Positions 1-8,566 of a DNA stretch of 38,783 nucleotides are shown here, in pieces. The DNA lies in NCBI GenBank assembly GCA_018713425.1, contig DVOT01000256.1, positions 1 to 38,783 on the forward strand. Reading direction: 5' to 3'. This DNA comes from Alectryocaccomicrobium faecavium (GTDB taxonomy: Bacteria; Bacillota; Clostridia; Christensenellales; Aristaeellaceae). The position numbers and the translations under genes were made by a program. The notes under the pieces are model-generated. The model was not told the origin of the DNA and searched no databases. It was given only the letters and a program-made list of their open reading frames with translations. Position 1 is the stretch's first letter. Each line of letters begins with the position of its first letter.

Positions 1-1
1 T

Positions 2-131
2 ATGCGCGAACAGTCCTTCCTGACCGCCGCTGTTCAGAACATCAAGAGGCTCGTGGCCTCCTCCTTTTCTCTCCTGCTCAGGCTTATAGCCCGTCTTCCA
101 CTTCTTGAAACGGGCTTTGTCAGTGGTCTGA
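2..131 (+). pseudogene. 3' remnant of a transposase-like gene (partial at window edge)
   Basis: The frame from base 2 reads REQSFLTAAVQNIKRLV, which resembles the conserved C-terminal end of IS1182-type DDE transposases. That family assignment is from memory of the motif, not a search. The frame then runs without a stop through the palindrome at 132-168 to about 364, overlapping the 3' end of the neighbouring minus-strand gene. The true protein end is therefore lost or lies within the low-complexity leucine/serine stretch. No DDE residues are visible because the window starts too late. It may be the end of an intact insertion sequence lying to the left, or a decayed copy. Confidence 0.45.
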
Positions 132-168
132 GGGGCTGTGAAAAAACTTTTGGTTTTTTCACAGCCCC
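132..168. repeat. 16-bp perfect palindrome, terminator-like repeat copy 1
   Basis: GGGGCTGTGAAAAAAC (132-147) is the exact reverse complement of 153-168, with a 5-nt loop. The A-run and T-run lie inside the stem, so it could act as a terminator in either direction. A copy with one stem mismatch lies after pnp at 28494-28532, so this is a repeated element rather than a unique site. Here it follows the transposase-like frame and may end its transcript or belong to the insertion-sequence end. Confidence 0.8.
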
Positions 169-327
169 ATTGTGTGTTTTCGTTCGGCCAACGGCCTATT
201 CAAGTTGTGGTTTCCACGCGACCCACGTTGGACTCCACCAGACGCCGCGACTTGAAACGGGACTGGCTTCAACGCCCGGAATGAACCCATGGCTCATCCT
301 CTATTATCATTATACGGTGGTTCGCCC
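169..327. other. Intergenic stretch without recognised gene
   Basis: No supported coding frame was found here. A 7-bp inverted pair TTCAAGT (199-205) and ACTTGAA (250-256) encloses a smaller GTGG/CCAC hairpin. I see no T-tract typical of a terminator for the minus-strand gene that ends at 328. Confidence 0.4.
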
Positions 328-822
328 TCACCCCACCAGCGCCAAAAACTCCGCTTGGGTGTAATACACATCCATGGCGATGTTGTTCATGTAGTAAAAG
401 GCGTAGGCGCCGAAATCGTCGCCCACGGCGTCGTAGATTTCCTGCGTGCCGCGCACCACGCCGGCTTCCTCGTCGAACCACCAGCGGCAGGAATCGGAGT
501 TGGCGTTGAGCAGGTTGACGACCTGACAGACGGTCGCCGCGTCGGCGTCCGCGCCCACGGCGCCCATGTCGCAGACCACGCGGGCGATGCCGTCGAAGCA
601 CTGGCACCAGGCTTCGATGGTCGTACCCTGGCCGTCGTCAAAGGAGATCATGAAGGTGTCGTTGTAGCCGTCTCCATCCTCGTCGCTGGCGGTGAAGGGA
701 TGCCCCACAGAGGGCAGATAGGCTTCCAGTGACGCCGCCAGGGGCAGTTGACCGCCCTCGGCCAGAGCGCACGCGCCCAGCGTCAAAAGCGCGCAGACGA
801 GCAGGCAAAGCAGTTTTTTCAT
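328..822 (-). CDS. Secreted YbjN-like protein (first of a tandem pair)
   Basis: 164 residues. The N-terminus MKKLLCLLVCALLTLGACALAEG is a signal peptide with probable cleavage after ALA, so the protein is exported. The mature part has an acidic DEDGDGYND segment and VVNLLNANSDSCRWWFDEE around residues 100-118. That layout (a conserved 'LN' helix followed by a strand with acidic loop) resembles YbjN-type small domains; the family call is tentative. The start is supported by AAAGGGGG about 6 nt upstream. It lies 15 nt downstream of a paralogue-like gene of the same size, so the two are probably co-transcribed. Its function is unknown. It could be a cell-surface or periplasm-like accessory protein. 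Confidence 0.65.
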   Translation of the reverse strand: MKKLLCLLVCALLTLGACALAEGGQLPLAASLEAYLPSVGHPFTASDEDGDGYNDTFMISFDDGQGTTIEAWCQCFDGIARVVCDMGAVGADADAATVCQVVNLLNANSDSCRWWFDEEAGVVRGTQEIYDAVGDDFGAYAFYYMNNIAMDVYYTQAEFLALVG

Positions 823-837
823 CGTTATCCCCCTTTT

Positions 838-1335
838 TTAGGCCAGCGCCGCCAGCGCGTTGTAGCTGTCATCGACAGCTACCGCGACGGCGAGCATGTA
901 GCGTTCCACCACGTAGCCAAAATCCTCATCGCCCAGGACGGGCAGCTCCATGCGCGCGATGATACTGCCGTCGTTCGTGTTGAGGACAAAGCGGACGAAA
1001 GTGGCGTCCGCGTTGATGGCATTGAGCGCCTGATACAGCGTGGCCATGTCCGACGTGTCCGCCGTGACCAGCGTGCTGGTTTCGAAGGCCACGCGCTCGT
1101 CGTTCACGAGCGCGCCGACGATGATCGAATCCACGCCCTCGGCTTTGGAGGGAGCAAAGGCGCGGATAAACACGTCGTCTTCCGTGGAAGTATCCAACTG
1201 GTAGTTTACGCCCGCCTCATCCATATACGCGGCTGCTTGACGGCCGGCCTCCGTGCGCGGCTGCGCCGCCTCCGCAAGCGCCAGGCACGGGCACAAAAGC
1301 GCCAGCGCCAGCAGCAAACCGATCCAACGTTTCAA
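838..1335 (-). CDS. Secreted YbjN-like protein (second of a tandem pair), TTG start
   Basis: 165 residues starting at TTG, chosen because AAAGGGG sits about 9 nt upstream and no in-frame ATG precedes it. Residues 1-22 form a signal peptide (WIGLLLALALLCPCLALAEA). The mature part contains LYQALNAINADATFVRF followed by a strand ending in IIARMELPV, a YbjN-like pattern also seen in its downstream neighbour. The two proteins share length, export signal and fold pattern but little sequence identity, which suggests an old duplication. This is the promoter-proximal gene of the pair. Only weak promoter-like sequence is visible at 1345-1410. Function is not known. Confidence 0.65.
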   Translation of the reverse strand: MKRWIGLLLALALLCPCLALAEAAQPRTEAGRQAAAYMDEAGVNYQLDTSTEDDVFIRAFAPSKAEGVDSIIVGALVNDERVAFETSTLVTADTSDMATLYQALNAINADATFVRFVLNTNDGSIIARMELPVLGDEDFGYVVERYMLAVAVAVDDSYNALAALA

Positions 1336-1419
1336 CGATACGCACCCCTTTCATATTTTGCCATATATTTCATCATTTATCGGAGCAATTTTTGCGGTTG
1401 TAGGCTTTGTCAGCGCTCT

Positions 1420-1449
1420 GATGCGCCCGGCATGTGCGCCGGGCGCATC
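1420..1449 (-). terminator. Hairpin downstream of thrS, no U-tract
   Basis: GATGCGCCCGGC (1420-1431) pairs perfectly with 1438-1449 around a 6-nt loop, 38 nt after the thrS stop codon. No run of T follows on the minus strand, so it is a processing or stabilising stem or a Rho-type end rather than a textbook intrinsic terminator. Confidence 0.5.
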
Positions 1450-1486
1450 TCAATCTTTGCAAGCCGTATTCCAGCCGATGGCAGAC

Positions 1487-3220
<1,734 letters not shown>

Positions 3221-3237
3221 GGGGATCCTTCCTTTCT

Positions 3238-3478
3238 GGTTCTTGGCAAATTTTGGAAACAAAAAAGCGCCCGGCATTGGGACGGGCCAAAAGCCCGCGG
3301 TTCCACCCAATTTGCTCGCGCCACTTTGCTGGGGGATATCGCGCCCGGCGCTGTGGATCAAGGGCTGGTGCGCGATGCGGCCCTGCGGGGGAAGCTCGCA
3401 GCGCGGCTGACCCGCGCTTCCCCTCTCTGGCGCCGTTCCCGGCATCGCTTGTTCCCCGTCGTTTCCACAGGAAATATT
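3238..3478 (-). promoter_or_regulatory. T-box leader of thrS
   Basis: The minus-strand leader contains AGAGAGGGGAAGC near 3417-3429, a typical stem I apical element. A candidate specifier ACC (threonine codon) lies at 3369-3367. The hallmark antiterminator sequence TGGGTGGAACCGCGG lies at about 3309-3295. A GC stem then ends in six T residues at 3266-3261. Known T-boxes read tRNA aminoacylation: uncharged tRNA-Thr stabilises the antiterminator and allows thrS transcription. The specifier position is inferred from context; the T-box assignment itself is firm. Confidence 0.93.
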
Positions 3479-3484
3479 GGCATC

Positions 3485-3513
3485 ATTATAGCGGCGCGGC
3501 GGGCATTTGTCAA
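3485..3513 (-). promoter_or_regulatory. Consensus sigma-A promoter of the T-box/thrS unit
   Basis: On the minus strand TTGACA (3513-3508) and TATAAT (3490-3485) are separated by exactly 17 bp. Both hexamers match the housekeeping consensus perfectly, so transcription should start near 3478, just before the T-box. Confidence 0.9.
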
Positions 3514-3562
3514 TCCTTTTGGCGGAAAAACCGTCAAAGAAAAAGATTTAACGCGAAATGTG

Positions 3563-3592
3563 TTGGCAGGCTTTGGCTGGGTATGCTATAAT
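3563..3592 (+). promoter_or_regulatory. Promoter of rpsB-tsf
   Basis: TTGGCA (3563-3568), an 18-bp spacer and TATAAT (3587-3592), with an extended TGC just before the -10. It is divergent from the thrS promoter about 75 bp away. Confidence 0.85.
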
Positions 3593-3605
3593 TGATCGGA
3601 AAACG

Positions 3606-3667
3606 CACTTCCGCCGATTTGTGCGGCGTTGCCCCTAGGGTGCCGGGCAAAGGCGAAGCGGAAGGTG
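3606..3667 (+). promoter_or_regulatory. Structured 5' leader of rpsB, possible S2 autoregulatory element
   Basis: CACTTCCGC (3606-3614) pairs with GCGGAAGGTG (3658-3667, one bulged G) and encloses two smaller GC hairpins. The structure ends about 12 nt before the Shine-Dalgarno AAGGAGG. Ribosomal-protein operons are commonly autoregulated through such leaders. That S2 binds here is inference from position only. Confidence 0.5.
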
Positions 3668-3689
3668 GGAAAAACAAGGAGGAACACCA

Positions 3690-4436
3690 ATGGCAGTCAT
3701 TTCCATGAAGCAGTTGCTTGAAGCTGGCGTGCATTTTGGCCACCAGACCCGTCGCTGGAACCCGAAGATGGCGCAGTACATCTTCACCGAGCGCAATTCG
3801 ATCTACATCATCGATTTGCAGAAGACCGTTAAGAAGATCGACGAGGCGTATCTCTTCGTGCGCGACGTGGCCCTCGAGGGCAAGGACATCCTGTTCGTGG
3901 GCACCAAAAAGCAGGCGCAGGAATCCATCGAATCCGAAGCCAAGCGCTGCGGCATGTACTATGTGAACAACCGCTGGTTGGGCGGCACGCTCACCAATTT
4001 CCGCACCATCCGCACCCGCGTGGATCGCCTGAACGCGATCGACCGCATGGAGGCCGAGGGCCAGTTCGACGTGCTTCCCAAGAAGGAAGTGGCGGGCCTG
4101 CTCGCCGAGCGCGATAAGCTGCAGAAGAACCTGGGCGGCATCCGCGAGATGAACAAGCTCCCCGGCGCGCTGTTCGTGGTCGACCCGCGCAAGGAGCACA
4201 TCGCCGTGGCGGAAGCCCGCATCCTGGGCATCCCGATCGTCGCCATCGTGGACACCAACTGCGATCCCGATGAGATCGATTACGTGATCCCCGGCAACGA
4301 CGACGCGATTCGCGCGGTCAAGCTGATCGCGGGCAAGATGGCGGACGCCGTGCTCGAAGGCCGTCAGGGCGAGCAGACCAGCGACGAGAACCAGACCAGC
4401 GAAGAACCGGTTGCCGAAGAAGCGGCCGCGGAATAA
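3690..4436 (+). CDS. rpsB: 30S ribosomal protein S2
   Basis: 248 residues, the normal size for bacterial S2. The protein sits on the back of the 30S head-body junction and is needed for S1 binding and initiation in many bacteria. Recognisable family segments are MKQLLEAGVHFGHQTRRWNP at the N-terminus, FVGTKKQAQESIE, NNRWLGGTLTNF and PIVAIVDTNCDPD. The C-terminal tail is acidic (SEEPVAEEAAAE), a variable region. An AAGGAGG site lies 8 nt before ATG. It is the first gene of rpsB-tsf, with its own promoter and leader; 21 nt separate it from tsf. Confidence 0.98.
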   Translation: MAVISMKQLLEAGVHFGHQTRRWNPKMAQYIFTERNSIYIIDLQKTVKKIDEAYLFVRDVALEGKDILFVGTKKQAQESIESEAKRCGMYYVNNRWLGGTLTNFRTIRTRVDRLNAIDRMEAEGQFDVLPKKEVAGLLAERDKLQKNLGGIREMNKLPGALFVVDPRKEHIAVAEARILGIPIVAIVDTNCDPDEIDYVIPGNDDAIRAVKLIAGKMADAVLEGRQGEQTSDENQTSEEPVAEEAAAE

Positions 4437-4457
4437 TCACACGGAGGGCGTATTCCT

Positions 4458-5117
4458 ATGGAAATCAGTGCAAAAGTTGTTAAAGAGCTGCGCGAGCGCA
4501 CAGGCGCTGGCATGATGGACTGCAAGCGCGCGCTGCAGGAAACGGGCGGCGATATGGACAAGGCCATCGACTTCCTGCGCGAAAAGGGCCTGGCCTCCGC
4601 CGCTAAGAAGCAGGGCCGCATCGCCGCCGAAGGCATCGTGGATAGCTACATTCACATGGGCGGCAAGGTTGGCGTGCTGGTGGAAGTGAACTGCGAGACC
4701 GATTTCGTGGCCAAGACGGACGAATTCAAAGAGCTGGTGCACGACATCGCCCTGCAGATCGCCGCGTCCGCGCCGGAATACGTGTCCCGCGACGAAGTGC
4801 GCACCGAGCACCTCGAGCACGAGAAGGAAATTCTCGCCGCGCAGGCCCGCAACGAGGGCAAGCCGGAAAAGATCATCGAGAAGATGGTCCAAGGCCGCGT
4901 GGAGAAGTTCTACAAGGAAGTCTGCCTGCTGGAGCAGCCGTTCGTCAAGAACCCGGATGTGACCATCGAGCAGCTTATCACCGAAAAGGTCGCCAAGATC
5001 GGCGAAAAGATCAGCGTGCGCCGCTTCGTCCGCTATAAGCTGGGCGAAGGCCTGGAGAAGCGCGTGGACGATCTGGCGGCGGAAGTCGCCGCGCAGACCG
5101 CCGCGATGCAGAAGTAA
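4458..5117 (+). CDS. tsf: Elongation factor Ts
   Basis: 219 residues. EF-Ts exchanges GDP for GTP on EF-Tu. The N-terminal UBA-like module (VKELRERTGAGMMDCKRAL) and the core motif VNCETDFVAKTDEFKELVHD, which inserts into the EF-Tu GTPase domain, are both present. It is shorter than the roughly 290-residue EF-Ts of Bacillus; the second half of the dimerisation core is compact, as in other short EF-Ts forms. ATG at 4458 follows an ACGGAGGG site. It is co-transcribed with rpsB, and a strong terminator at 5236 closes the pair. Confidence 0.97.
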   Translation: MEISAKVVKELRERTGAGMMDCKRALQETGGDMDKAIDFLREKGLASAAKKQGRIAAEGIVDSYIHMGGKVGVLVEVNCETDFVAKTDEFKELVHDIALQIAASAPEYVSRDEVRTEHLEHEKEILAAQARNEGKPEKIIEKMVQGRVEKFYKEVCLLEQPFVKNPDVTIEQLITEKVAKIGEKISVRRFVRYKLGEGLEKRVDDLAAEVAAQTAAMQK

Positions 5118-5235
5118 TTCCTTTGCGCGTGGTATGGTTTTGCGGGCTTGCCCGCAAAGCCGCGCCGTTTGCGCCAAGAAGAAGGGCTTGCGCGTTCCCG
5201 TTGCTGGGCGGCTGGTCTTCCTGAATTTGTTTGCT

Positions 5236-5276
5236 GCCCAATTTTGACCGCTTTGCCGTTCAAAATTGGGCTTTTT
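5236..5276 (+). terminator. Intrinsic terminator of rpsB-tsf
   Basis: GCCCAATTTTGA (5236-5247) pairs perfectly with 5260-5271 and is followed by TTTTT. It separates tsf from pyrH; no clear promoter for pyrH was found in the 68 bp that follow, so pyrH may depend on readthrough or a weak promoter. Confidence 0.9.
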
Positions 5277-5344
5277 CTATGATTACAATCGACGGGGATG
5301 GCGCGGCGGGCGCGCCGCTTGCCGCCAAAAATGGAGGGAAAACC

Positions 5345-6049
5345 ATGGCAAAATACCGCAGAATTGTGCTAAAGCTCAGCGGCGAATCGCTGGCGGCGGG
5401 GCACGGCGCCTTTGACGAGGCGCGCATTTTGGAAGTGGCGCAGAACATCGCCGCGCTCTCGCAAATGGGCGTGGAAACCGCGGTGGTGATGGGCGGCGGC
5501 AACATCTGGCGCGGCCGCTTTTCCGAGCAGATGGATCCGGTGAGCGCCGACCAGATGGGCATGCTCGCCACGGTGATCAACGCGCTGGCCGTGCAGGAGG
5601 CGCTGCGCCGCGTGGGGCAGAGCGCCAGCGTGTTTACCGCGCAGGAGATGAACCGCTTTGCCGCGCTCTACACGCGCGACGCGGCGGACGCGGCTTTGCG
5701 CGCGGGCGAAGTGGCGCTGCTGGCGGGCGGCACGGGCAACCCGTTTTTCACCACGGATACGGGCGCCGCGTTGCGCGCGGCCGAACTCAAGGCGGACGCG
5801 GTGTTCAAGGGCACGACGGTGGACGGCGTGTACGACGCGGATCCGCACAAAAACCCCGACGCGCGTCTGATCCGGGAGATTTCCTATCGCGAGGCGATTG
5901 AGCGCGGCCTCAAGGTGATGGACATCAGCGCGTTCACCCTGTGCATGGAACGGCATGTGCCGGAAATCCGCGTGTTTTCCATGAATCCGCTCTCCAACAT
6001 CCTGCGCGTGGCCGAGGGGGAAGCGCTGGGCACCGTGGCGCACGAATGA
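5345..6049 (+). CDS. pyrH: UMP kinase
   Basis: 234 residues. PyrH phosphorylates UMP to UDP with ATP, feeding all pyrimidine nucleotides. It belongs to the amino-acid-kinase fold, not the P-loop NMP kinases. Visible motifs are KLSGESLA (phosphate binding), VVMGGGNIWRG, DQMGMLATVINALA, TGNPFFTTDTGAALRA and the nucleotide-binding KGTTVDGVYDADP. The start at 5345 is chosen because MAKYRRIVLKLSGE is the family N-terminus and ATGGAGGG lies just upstream. Frame positions before it lie in the terminator of tsf. Hexameric and allosterically regulated by GTP/UTP in known members. Confidence 0.97.
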   Translation: MAKYRRIVLKLSGESLAAGHGAFDEARILEVAQNIAALSQMGVETAVVMGGGNIWRGRFSEQMDPVSADQMGMLATVINALAVQEALRRVGQSASVFTAQEMNRFAALYTRDAADAALRAGEVALLAGGTGNPFFTTDTGAALRAAELKADAVFKGTTVDGVYDADPHKNPDARLIREISYREAIERGLKVMDISAFTLCMERHVPEIRVFSMNPLSNILRVAEGEALGTVAHE

Positions 6050-6094
6050 GGCGCGGCTGGCAACAACTCCGCAGTGCGGCGTAGTTGCAATCGT

Positions 6095-6161
6095 GAGGGG
6101 CAAGGTCAACCCCTCAGTCGGCTAGCGCCGACAGCTCCCCTTGGTTCCAAGGGGAGCCTTT
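6095..6161. repeat. Three-hairpin intergenic repeat ending in a terminator-like stem
   Basis: Three consecutive stems: GAGGGG/CCCCTC (6095-6100/6110-6115), GTCGGC/GCCGAC (6117-6122/6127-6132) and GCTCCCCTTGG/CCAAGGGGAGC (6134-6144/6147-6157), then CTTTT. I recall very similar CCCCTCAGTCGGC...GACAGCTCCCCTT units as dispersed repeats in gut Clostridia genomes. It probably terminates pyrH transcripts. The rest of this 314-bp gap (6162-6298) holds only a short CAAAGGC/GCCTTTG stem. Confidence 0.75.
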
Positions 6162-6298
6162 TGGGCAGTGCTATACCTGTATGAAGTCGCGCCAAGCAAA
6201 TATTCGCCTTTCAAAGGCCTCATTGCCTTTGTCGCGCCGCCCGCTAGCTTCAGTGAAGAACGCTTTGCCAGCACCCAGAATTTCGGCAAAATTGGGGC

Positions 6299-6327
6299 TT
6301 GCCTTTTGGCGGAAAAACCGTTACAAT
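6299..6327 (+). promoter_or_regulatory. Promoter of the frr-uppS-cdsA-dxr-rseP-ispG-polC run
   Basis: TTGCCT (6299-6304), a 17-bp spacer and TACAAT (6322-6327), 37 nt before frr. Part of it (6302-6321) is an exact 20-nt copy of sequence at 3515-3534. Confidence 0.75.
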
Positions 6328-6363
6328 ATAGCGTAGAGTAATCATCGATCGGAGGGCATTTGT

Positions 6364-6921
6364 ATGTACGAGACTCATATCGACGTCGCGAAGGAAAAAA
6401 TGCAAAAAACGATTGCCGTGGTCAAAAAGGATCTTGCCACCATGCGCGCGGGCCGCGCGAATCCGCAGATTCTGGATCGCATTCTCGTGGACTATTATGG
6501 CACGCCGACCCCGATCAACCAGATGGGCAACATTTCTTCGCCGGAACCGCGCATGCTGGTCATCTCCCTGTGGGAAAGCAAAATGATCCCCAACGTGGAA
6601 AAGGCGATTCAAAAGAGCGATATCGGCATCAATCCCACCAACGACGGCAAGGTGATTCGCCTGGTGGTGCCGGAACTTACCGAGGAGCGCCGCAAGGATC
6701 TGGTCAAGCAGGTGAAAAAGCAGATTGAAGAGGGCAAAGTCGCGCTGCGCGCCATTCGCCGCGACGCGCTGGACGCCATCCGCAAAATGGAGAAGAAGTC
6801 CGAAATCACCGAGGACGATTTGAAAGACGCGGAAAACCAGCTTCAGAAGCTCACCGACCAGCAGGTGAAGGATCTGGACGCCATTGGCGCGGAAAAAGAA
6901 AAAGAGATCATGAGCGTATGA
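6364..6921 (+). CDS. frr: Ribosome recycling factor
   Basis: 185 residues, the canonical length. RRF splits post-termination ribosomes together with EF-G. Characteristic segments are MQKTIAVVKKDLATMRAGRANPQILD, VDYYGTPTPINQM (the hinge and domain II entry) and the long C-terminal helix with RRDALDAIRKMEKKSEITEDDL. ATG at 6364 has ATCGGAGGG upstream. Its last four bases overlap uppS (ATGA), indicating translational coupling into the lipid-synthesis genes. A dedicated promoter lies just upstream. Confidence 0.98.
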   Translation: MYETHIDVAKEKMQKTIAVVKKDLATMRAGRANPQILDRILVDYYGTPTPINQMGNISSPEPRMLVISLWESKMIPNVEKAIQKSDIGINPTNDGKVIRLVVPELTEERRKDLVKQVKKQIEEGKVALRAIRRDALDAIRKMEKKSEITEDDLKDAENQLQKLTDQQVKDLDAIGAEKEKEIMSV

Positions 6922-7715
6922 CGCGCTTTTTGCCCGCGCGCTTTCGCAAGGAGGGCGGCGCGCCCTCAGGGGCGGGAGAACAACTGCCGCCCCGCTTGCC
7001 GCGCCATGTGGCCATCATCATGGATGGAAACGGCCGCTGGGCCAAGCGGCGCGGCCTGCCGCGCACGGTGGGTCACAGCGCCGGCACCGAGGCGCTGCGC
7101 GGCATCATCCGCGCCAGCGACGATTGGGGCATAGAAGCGCTGACGATTTACGCCTTCTCCACGGAGAATTGGGCCCGCCCGCAGGATGAAGTGGGCGCGC
7201 TGATGCGCTTGCTGTTGCAATATTTTGCCTCGGAAATCGACGAGCTGGACGAAAAGAACGTGTGTATCCGCATCCTGGGCGATGTGGCGGGCCTGCCCGC
7301 GCCGCAGCGCGAGGCGGTGACGCGCGCCATGGAAAGGACGCGCGCCAACACCGGCCTAAAGCTCAACATCGCGCTCAATTACGGGGGGCGGGACGAACTC
7401 GTGCGCGCCGCGCGGGAATTGGCCGCGCGCGCGGCGCGGGGCGAAATCGCGCCGGACGCCATCTCTGAGGCGGATGTGGCGGGCGCGCTGTACACCCGGG
7501 GCCTGCCGGATGTGGATCTGGTGATCCGCACCAGCGGGGAAGAACGGCTTTCCAATTTTTTGCTGTGGCAGTGCGCGTATGCGGAAATGATTTTCAACCC
7601 GGTTTTGTGGCCAGACTACGACCGGGCGGAATACCTGAAGGATTTGTGGGAATACGCCCGCCGCGACCGAAGGTTCGGCGGGGTGCACGAGAAAGAAGAA
7701 GGCCCGAAAGGATAA
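6918..7715 (+). CDS. uppS: Isoprenyl transferase (undecaprenyl diphosphate synthase type)
   Basis: 265 residues. This cis-prenyltransferase condenses isopentenyl diphosphate onto an allylic primer to make the C55 carrier for peptidoglycan. Motifs are HVAIIMDGNGRWAKRRGL, with the catalytic Asp at about residue 35, GHSAGTEALR, TIYAFSTENWARP, LNIALNYGGRDELVRA and DLVIRTSGEERLSNFLLWQ. About 30 residues precede the core, rich in Arg, Gly and Pro, longer than in many homologues. The ATG overlaps the frr stop. It is followed by cdsA after 4 nt, and dxr and ispG downstream supply its isoprenoid precursors. Confidence 0.96.
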   Translation: MTRFLPARFRKEGGAPSGAGEQLPPRLPRHVAIIMDGNGRWAKRRGLPRTVGHSAGTEALRGIIRASDDWGIEALTIYAFSTENWARPQDEVGALMRLLLQYFASEIDELDEKNVCIRILGDVAGLPAPQREAVTRAMERTRANTGLKLNIALNYGGRDELVRAARELAARAARGEIAPDAISEADVAGALYTRGLPDVDLVIRTSGEERLSNFLLWQCAYAEMIFNPVLWPDYDRAEYLKDLWEYARRDRRFGGVHEKEEGPKG

Positions 7716-7719
7716 AGAT

Positions 7720-8556
7720 GTGATAAAACGCAGGATTACCGGCATCATGCTGGCGGCGCTGTGGCTGTTTTTGTGGTTTTACCAGGGTTGGCCCTTGCGC
7801 GTGTGCATGATGTTCGTGATGGGACTGGGAATGATCGAGGTCAGCCAGGCGTTCGCCAAGGAAAAAATTTGGCCGTGTGGCGTGGCGTGTATGGCGTTCG
7901 CCCTGTTTGCCTTGCCCGCTTATTTGCTGGCGCGGCAGGAACTGGATCCGTTCGCCGCCCTGTCGCCGGTGTTGCTGATCGCCATGCTGTGCTTGATTTT
8001 GGGCATGTCTTTGCTGGTGCTCAGGGGCACGGTGGACGGCCGTTCGCTGTTGGCGACGGCGTTTCCCATTCTCTATCCAGGGCTTTTGTTTGCGATGCTC
8101 TTCCCGCTGGTGGATCTGGGCGGCCGTGCGCAGGTGGCGCTGGTGCTGGGGCACGCGCTGGTCATCGCCCTGGCCAACGATTTGGCCGCGTATGAAATTG
8201 GCACCCTTTTCGGCAAGCGCAAGCTCTCGCCCGTGATCAGTCCCAAAAAGACGGTGGAAGGCAGCTTGGCAGGGTTTGCCGCCGGCATCCTGGTCGCGTG
8301 CGGGTTGCCGTTTCTGATGCGGCTGATCTGGCCGCAATTGCAGCTGTTGCCGGTGTGGATGTACGCGCTCTTGGGCGCGTTCGCCAGCGTCGCGGCGCAA
8401 CTGGGCGATCTTTCCGCCTCGTATATCAAGCGCGTGTGCGAAATCAAGGATTTCGGCTCCATACTGCCGGGGCACGGGGGCATTATGGACCGGTTGGACG
8501 CGGTGCTCTTTTGCGCCACGGTTTGCACGGCGTTTTACCATTGGTTTGGGATCTGA
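7720..8556 (+). CDS. cdsA: Phosphatidate cytidylyltransferase
   Basis: 278 residues from a GTG start preceded by CCGAAAGGAT. The enzyme makes CDP-diacylglycerol from phosphatidate and CTP, the branch point for membrane phospholipids. It is an integral membrane protein with about seven hydrophobic segments (for example MLAALWLFLWFYQGW near the N-terminus and LLIAMLCLILGMSLLVL). The family signature lies at the C-terminus: GAFASVAAQLGDLSASYIKR, then KDFGSILPGHGGIMDRLD, which carries the metal-binding and catalytic acidic residues. GTG is preferred because an upstream ATG is followed directly by a stop. It ends 10 nt before dxr. Confidence 0.95.
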   Translation: MIKRRITGIMLAALWLFLWFYQGWPLRVCMMFVMGLGMIEVSQAFAKEKIWPCGVACMAFALFALPAYLLARQELDPFAALSPVLLIAMLCLILGMSLLVLRGTVDGRSLLATAFPILYPGLLFAMLFPLVDLGGRAQVALVLGHALVIALANDLAAYEIGTLFGKRKLSPVISPKKTVEGSLAGFAAGILVACGLPFLMRLIWPQLQLLPVWMYALLGAFASVAAQLGDLSASYIKRVCEIKDFGSILPGHGGIMDRLDAVLFCATVCTAFYHWFGI

Positions 8557-8566
8557 AGGAGCGAAT

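Noticed and set aside
3221..3445. N-terminal extension of ThrRS by 75 codons
   Set aside because: These codons translate the T-box leader, including its antiterminator and terminator stem; the real start at 3220 has a proper ribosome site.
5244..5283. pyrH promoter from TTGACC and TATGAT
   Set aside because: The spacing is 28 bp and the first hexamer lies inside the tsf terminator stem.
6141..6341. 66-codon plus-strand frame between pyrH and frr
   Set aside because: It begins in a terminator-like repeat and ends across the frr promoter; no ribosome site or conserved motif.
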